Shown here one piece after another: positions 5,864-7,610 of a stretch of 7,610 nt of DNA; position 1 is the stretch's first letter; every line of letters starts with the position of its first letter. The translations under genes and the position numbers were made by a program. Location: contig CANGMV010000045.1 in the NCBI GenBank assembly GCA_947454745.1, positions 1 through 7,610 on the forward strand. The letters run 5' to 3'. A model generated the notes under the pieces. It saw only the letters and a program-made list of their open reading frames with translations. It was not told the origin of the DNA and ran no database searches. This DNA is from Bacteroidota bacterium. GTDB lineage: Bacteria > Bacteroidota > Bacteroidia > Chitinophagales > Chitinophagaceae.

Positions 5864-6961
5864 ATGAATAAGTTAACGCTCTTTGTAGCAGCTTTGTTAA
5901 GCTTTGTTACTGTCTTCGGTCAAAAGGATTCAGTTTTTCAAGGTTTCATTAAAAAAGATTCCATCTTATTTGCCGGTGAAAGACATTTTAAAAATGTGAT
6001 TCAATTAACAAATAGTGGTGACAATGCCGAAGCGTATTGGAGCTTTGATAGTAAGCGTATTACTTTTCAAAGAACCAATCCTAAGGAAGGGTTAATGTGT
6101 GATCAAATATTTATGGGGGTAGTGCCAAACAATAGTACTACACCATTCACTTATAAATCAATAAGTGGAGGGAAAGGAAGAACTACTTGTTCCTATTTTA
6201 CAAAAGACGGTAAGCATATTATTTTCGCATCCACAAAAGGGGGAGGGGAGGAATGTCCTCCAGCAGTGGACCGCGCTAAGTATGGCAATAAATACATTTG
6301 GCCTTTATACAATACCTACGATATTTTCATGGCCGATACCAATGGGGTTGTTGTGAAGCAGTTGACCAACGCAAAAGGGTACGATGCTGAAGGTACATTG
6401 TCCTATGATGGCAAAAAGATGATTTATTGTAGCGATAAGGATGGCGACTTGGATTTATATGTGATGGACTTAGCCACTGGCAAAGAAAAACGTGTTACCA
6501 ATACATTAGGTTATGACGGAGGTGCATGGTTTAGCCCAGATGGCACCAAAATTGTTTGGAGAGCGAGTCGTCCAAAAACCGATGCTGAGATTGCCGATTA
6601 CAAAGCGTTGTTAAAAGATGGTTTAGTAGCCCCAACAAGTATGGAAGTGTTTATAGCGAATGCCGACGGTAGCAATGCAAAACAAATTACCCATTTAGGT
6701 CAAGCCAATTGGGCGCCTAATTTTACCCCCGACGGTAAGCATATCATTTTTTGTAGCAACCACGAATACAAATATGGATTCCCATTCAATATGTATTTGA
6801 TGGACTTAGAGGGGAATAATATCGAAAAAATTAGCCGAGATAAAGGTTTTGATGCTTTCCCAATGTTCAGCCCAGATGGAAAAAGAATCATGTTCTCATC
6901 CAACCGAAACAATGGTGGAACGCACGATACCAATTTGTTTGTAGCAGAATGGGTAGATTAG
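5864..6961 (+). CDS. Exported TolB-like PD40 beta-propeller protein
   Basis: Predicted periplasmic or surface protein with a signal peptide (MNKLTLFVAALLSFVTVFGQ, cleavage near residue 20) and no lipobox. Six PD40/WD40-like cores of the form 'FSPDGKrIvFsS' are visible, near residues 57-69, 109-123, 177-190, 221-235, 285-298 and 333-346, the number expected for a six-bladed propeller like that of TolB. The first core (AYWSFDSKRITFQ) is the most diverged. Between cores 2 and 3 sits a longer insert (about residues 125-157) with Cys131, a PP pair and an aromatic segment YIWPLYNTYDIF. Unlike OmpA-linked homologues in this phylum, there is no peptidoglycan-binding domain; unlike TolB proper, there is no obvious N-terminal TolB domain. 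It should not be called tolB: no pal or tolQRA genes are nearby. It may bind or scaffold another protein, or be related to propeller peptidases that have lost the catalytic domain; neither can be shown. It is followed 35 bases later by a membrane protein gene. Confidence 0.88.
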   Translation: MNKLTLFVAALLSFVTVFGQKDSVFQGFIKKDSILFAGERHFKNVIQLTNSGDNAEAYWSFDSKRITFQRTNPKEGLMCDQIFMGVVPNNSTTPFTYKSISGGKGRTTCSYFTKDGKHIIFASTKGGGEECPPAVDRAKYGNKYIWPLYNTYDIFMADTNGVVVKQLTNAKGYDAEGTLSYDGKKMIYCSDKDGDLDLYVMDLATGKEKRVTNTLGYDGGAWFSPDGTKIVWRASRPKTDAEIADYKALLKDGLVAPTSMEVFIANADGSNAKQITHLGQANWAPNFTPDGKHIIFCSNHEYKYGFPFNMYLMDLEGNNIEKISRDKGFDAFPMFSPDGKRIMFSSNRNNGGTHDTNLFVAEWVD

Positions 6962-6996
6962 TTGTATTTTAGCGGACAAATTTAAAATTTATAAAG

Positions 6997-7437
6997 ATGT
7001 ATACAGGTTTAGTTCACTTACATAACCTATTGCGATGGGTAGTATTGATTGCCTTGGTTATCGCAATACTTAGCATTGTACTTAAAAAAGACGCTTTAAA
7101 GGCTGGTAAAGTATTAATGATAAGCGCACACACCACCTTATTATTGGGTTTATACCAATACTTCTTTGGAAATGTAGGCTTCCAGTTGATTAAATCGGCT
7201 GCGGGCGGTATGAAGGAGCTAATGAAAGATCCTGCGAGTCGTTTTTGGGCTGTTGAACATGCGTTTTCCATGATTTTGGCGATTGTTTTTATCACCATTG
7301 GTCATATCAAGTATAAAAAAACAGGAAAAGCAAATCCAACCCTAATTTTTTATGTTATTGCATTGATTTTGATACTTTTAATGACACCTTGGCCATTTAA
7401 AGCTTTCGTAGGCCGACCTTGGTACCCAGGAGCATAA
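6997..7437 (+). CDS. Small four-helix membrane protein, 'cytochrome B'-like, function unknown
   Basis: A 146-residue inner-membrane protein with four hydrophobic segments, roughly residues 10-29, 40-58, 87-105 and 114-133. Similar short proteins in Bacteroidota are often labelled 'cytochrome B' without experimental support. Histidines lie at or near membrane segments: His7 and His9 before helix 1 (LVHLHNLLRW), His45 in helix 2, His88 at the start of helix 3 (VEHAFSM) and His103 at its end (IGHIKYKK). These could bind haem or a metal, but no other cytochrome motif is present. The loop between helices 2 and 3 holds KSAAGGMKELMKDPASRFW. The C terminus is conserved-looking (TPWPFKAFVGRPWYPGA). 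It begins 35 bases after the PD40 gene; a poor -7-like match, TATTTTAG at 6965-6972, is the only promoter candidate, so co-transcription is more likely. A strong terminator follows. Confidence 0.82.
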   Translation: MYTGLVHLHNLLRWVVLIALVIAILSIVLKKDALKAGKVLMISAHTTLLLGLYQYFFGNVGFQLIKSAAGGMKELMKDPASRFWAVEHAFSMILAIVFITIGHIKYKKTGKANPTLIFYVIALILILLMTPWPFKAFVGRPWYPGA

Positions 7438-7467
7438 ACCTAACTAATTGATTATCAGCTATATTTT

Positions 7468-7497
7468 AAGGAGAAGCGCGGCTTCTCCTTTTATTTT
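7468..7497 (+). terminator. Strong rho-independent terminator after the membrane protein gene
   Basis: AAGGAGAAGC (7468-7477) and GCTTCTCCTT (7481-7490) form a perfect 10-bp stem around a 3-base loop GCG, followed by TTATTTT. It starts 30 bases after the preceding stop and separates that transcript from infA. No T tract follows on the minus strand, so it works in the plus direction only. Confidence 0.88.
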
Positions 7498-7549
7498 CCC
7501 CTTTTTTTAATATTTCGCTGGTAATTTTTCTTAATTCCATTCATTTCCA

Positions 7550-7557
7550 TATCTTTG
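7550..7557 (+). promoter_or_regulatory. Bacteroidota-type -7 element for infA
   Basis: TATCTTTG matches TAnnTTTG exactly and ends 16 bases before the infA ATG, so the leader would be about ten bases. No clear -33 TTTG is visible; the AT-rich stretch TAATTTTTCTTAATT (7522-7536) lies where it would be. The preceding terminator supports an independent transcript. Confidence 0.6.
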
Positions 7558-7573
7558 CAACCCCAAAATAAGT

Positions 7574-7610
7574 ATGTCAAAACAACCGCTGATTAAACAA
7601 GATGGAGTAA
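7574..7610 (+). CDS. infA: Translation initiation factor IF-1, N-terminal 12 codons only
   Basis: The last 37 bases encode MSKQPLIKQDGV in an open frame that continues past the window. This matches the start of bacterial IF-1 (typically M-A/S-K-Q-x-x-I-x-Q-D-G), the small OB-fold protein that binds the 30S A site and assists IF-2 and IF-3 in initiation. Only 12 of about 72 residues are visible, so the identification rests on a short but characteristic N terminus. A -7 promoter element and a terminator upstream indicate that transcription begins here, and not from within a ribosomal protein operon. Confidence 0.75.
   Translation, partial: MSKQPLIKQDGV

Noticed and set aside
7014..7298. Minus-strand open frame of 94 codons opposite the membrane protein gene
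   Set aside because: It is wholly antisense to a gene with clear membrane segments and has no start signals of its own.
1..7610. CRISPR array, tRNA, insertion sequence, phage, toxin-antitoxin or defence genes
   Set aside because: No direct repeat array, cloverleaf-like sequence, terminal inverted repeats or signature protein motif was found; all substantial space is filled by core or exported-protein genes.

Overview
The window looks like an ordinary chromosomal segment from a member of the Bacteroidota, most likely a Chitinophagaceae-like lineage. The evidence is AT-rich DNA, several upstream copies of the Bacteroidota -7 promoter element TAnnTTTG, almost no Shine-Dalgarno sequences, and gene types usual for that phylum (futalosine-type UbiA homologue, YbdK-type ligase, exported PD40 propeller protein, small 'cytochrome B'-like membrane protein). 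The lineage is inferred from these features; no database search was possible.

Layout. Bases 1-1215 (+): 3' part of a UbiA-family prenyltransferase, then ruvX/yqgF starting at a TTG codon 23 bases later. Bases 1216-1284: gap with a promoter-like element. Bases 1285-2810 (+): def (peptide deformylase) and, 5 bases later, an unrecognised exported protein. Bases 2814-3947 (-): a YbdK-type carboxylate-amine ligase meeting the previous gene tail to tail with 3 bases between. Bases 3951-3985 (-): a strong intrinsic terminator. Bases 4020-5000 (-): phoH, also starting at TTG, with a two-element promoter at 5065-5093. Bases 5163-5810 (-): rpe. Bases 5811-5863: a compact divergent promoter region. Bases 5864-7437 (+): an exported PD40/TolB-like propeller protein, then a small four-helix membrane protein. 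Bases 7468-7497 (+): a second strong terminator. Bases 7550-7610 (+): a promoter element and the first 12 codons of infA, cut by the window end.

How the genes relate. Several act on translation or ribosome maturation: RuvX (16S rRNA 5'-end processing), Def (removal of the N-formyl group), PhoH/YbeZ (ATPase linked to rRNA maturation in other bacteria) and IF-1. Rpe belongs to the pentose phosphate pathway and UbiA probably to menaquinone synthesis. They lie in several transcription units on both strands, so this is a patchwork of core genes and not one pathway island. No tRNA, rRNA, CRISPR array, insertion sequence, phage gene or defence system is visible. I found no convincing new biological system; the least explained items are the exported protein at 1866-2810 and the histidine-bearing membrane protein at 6997-7437.
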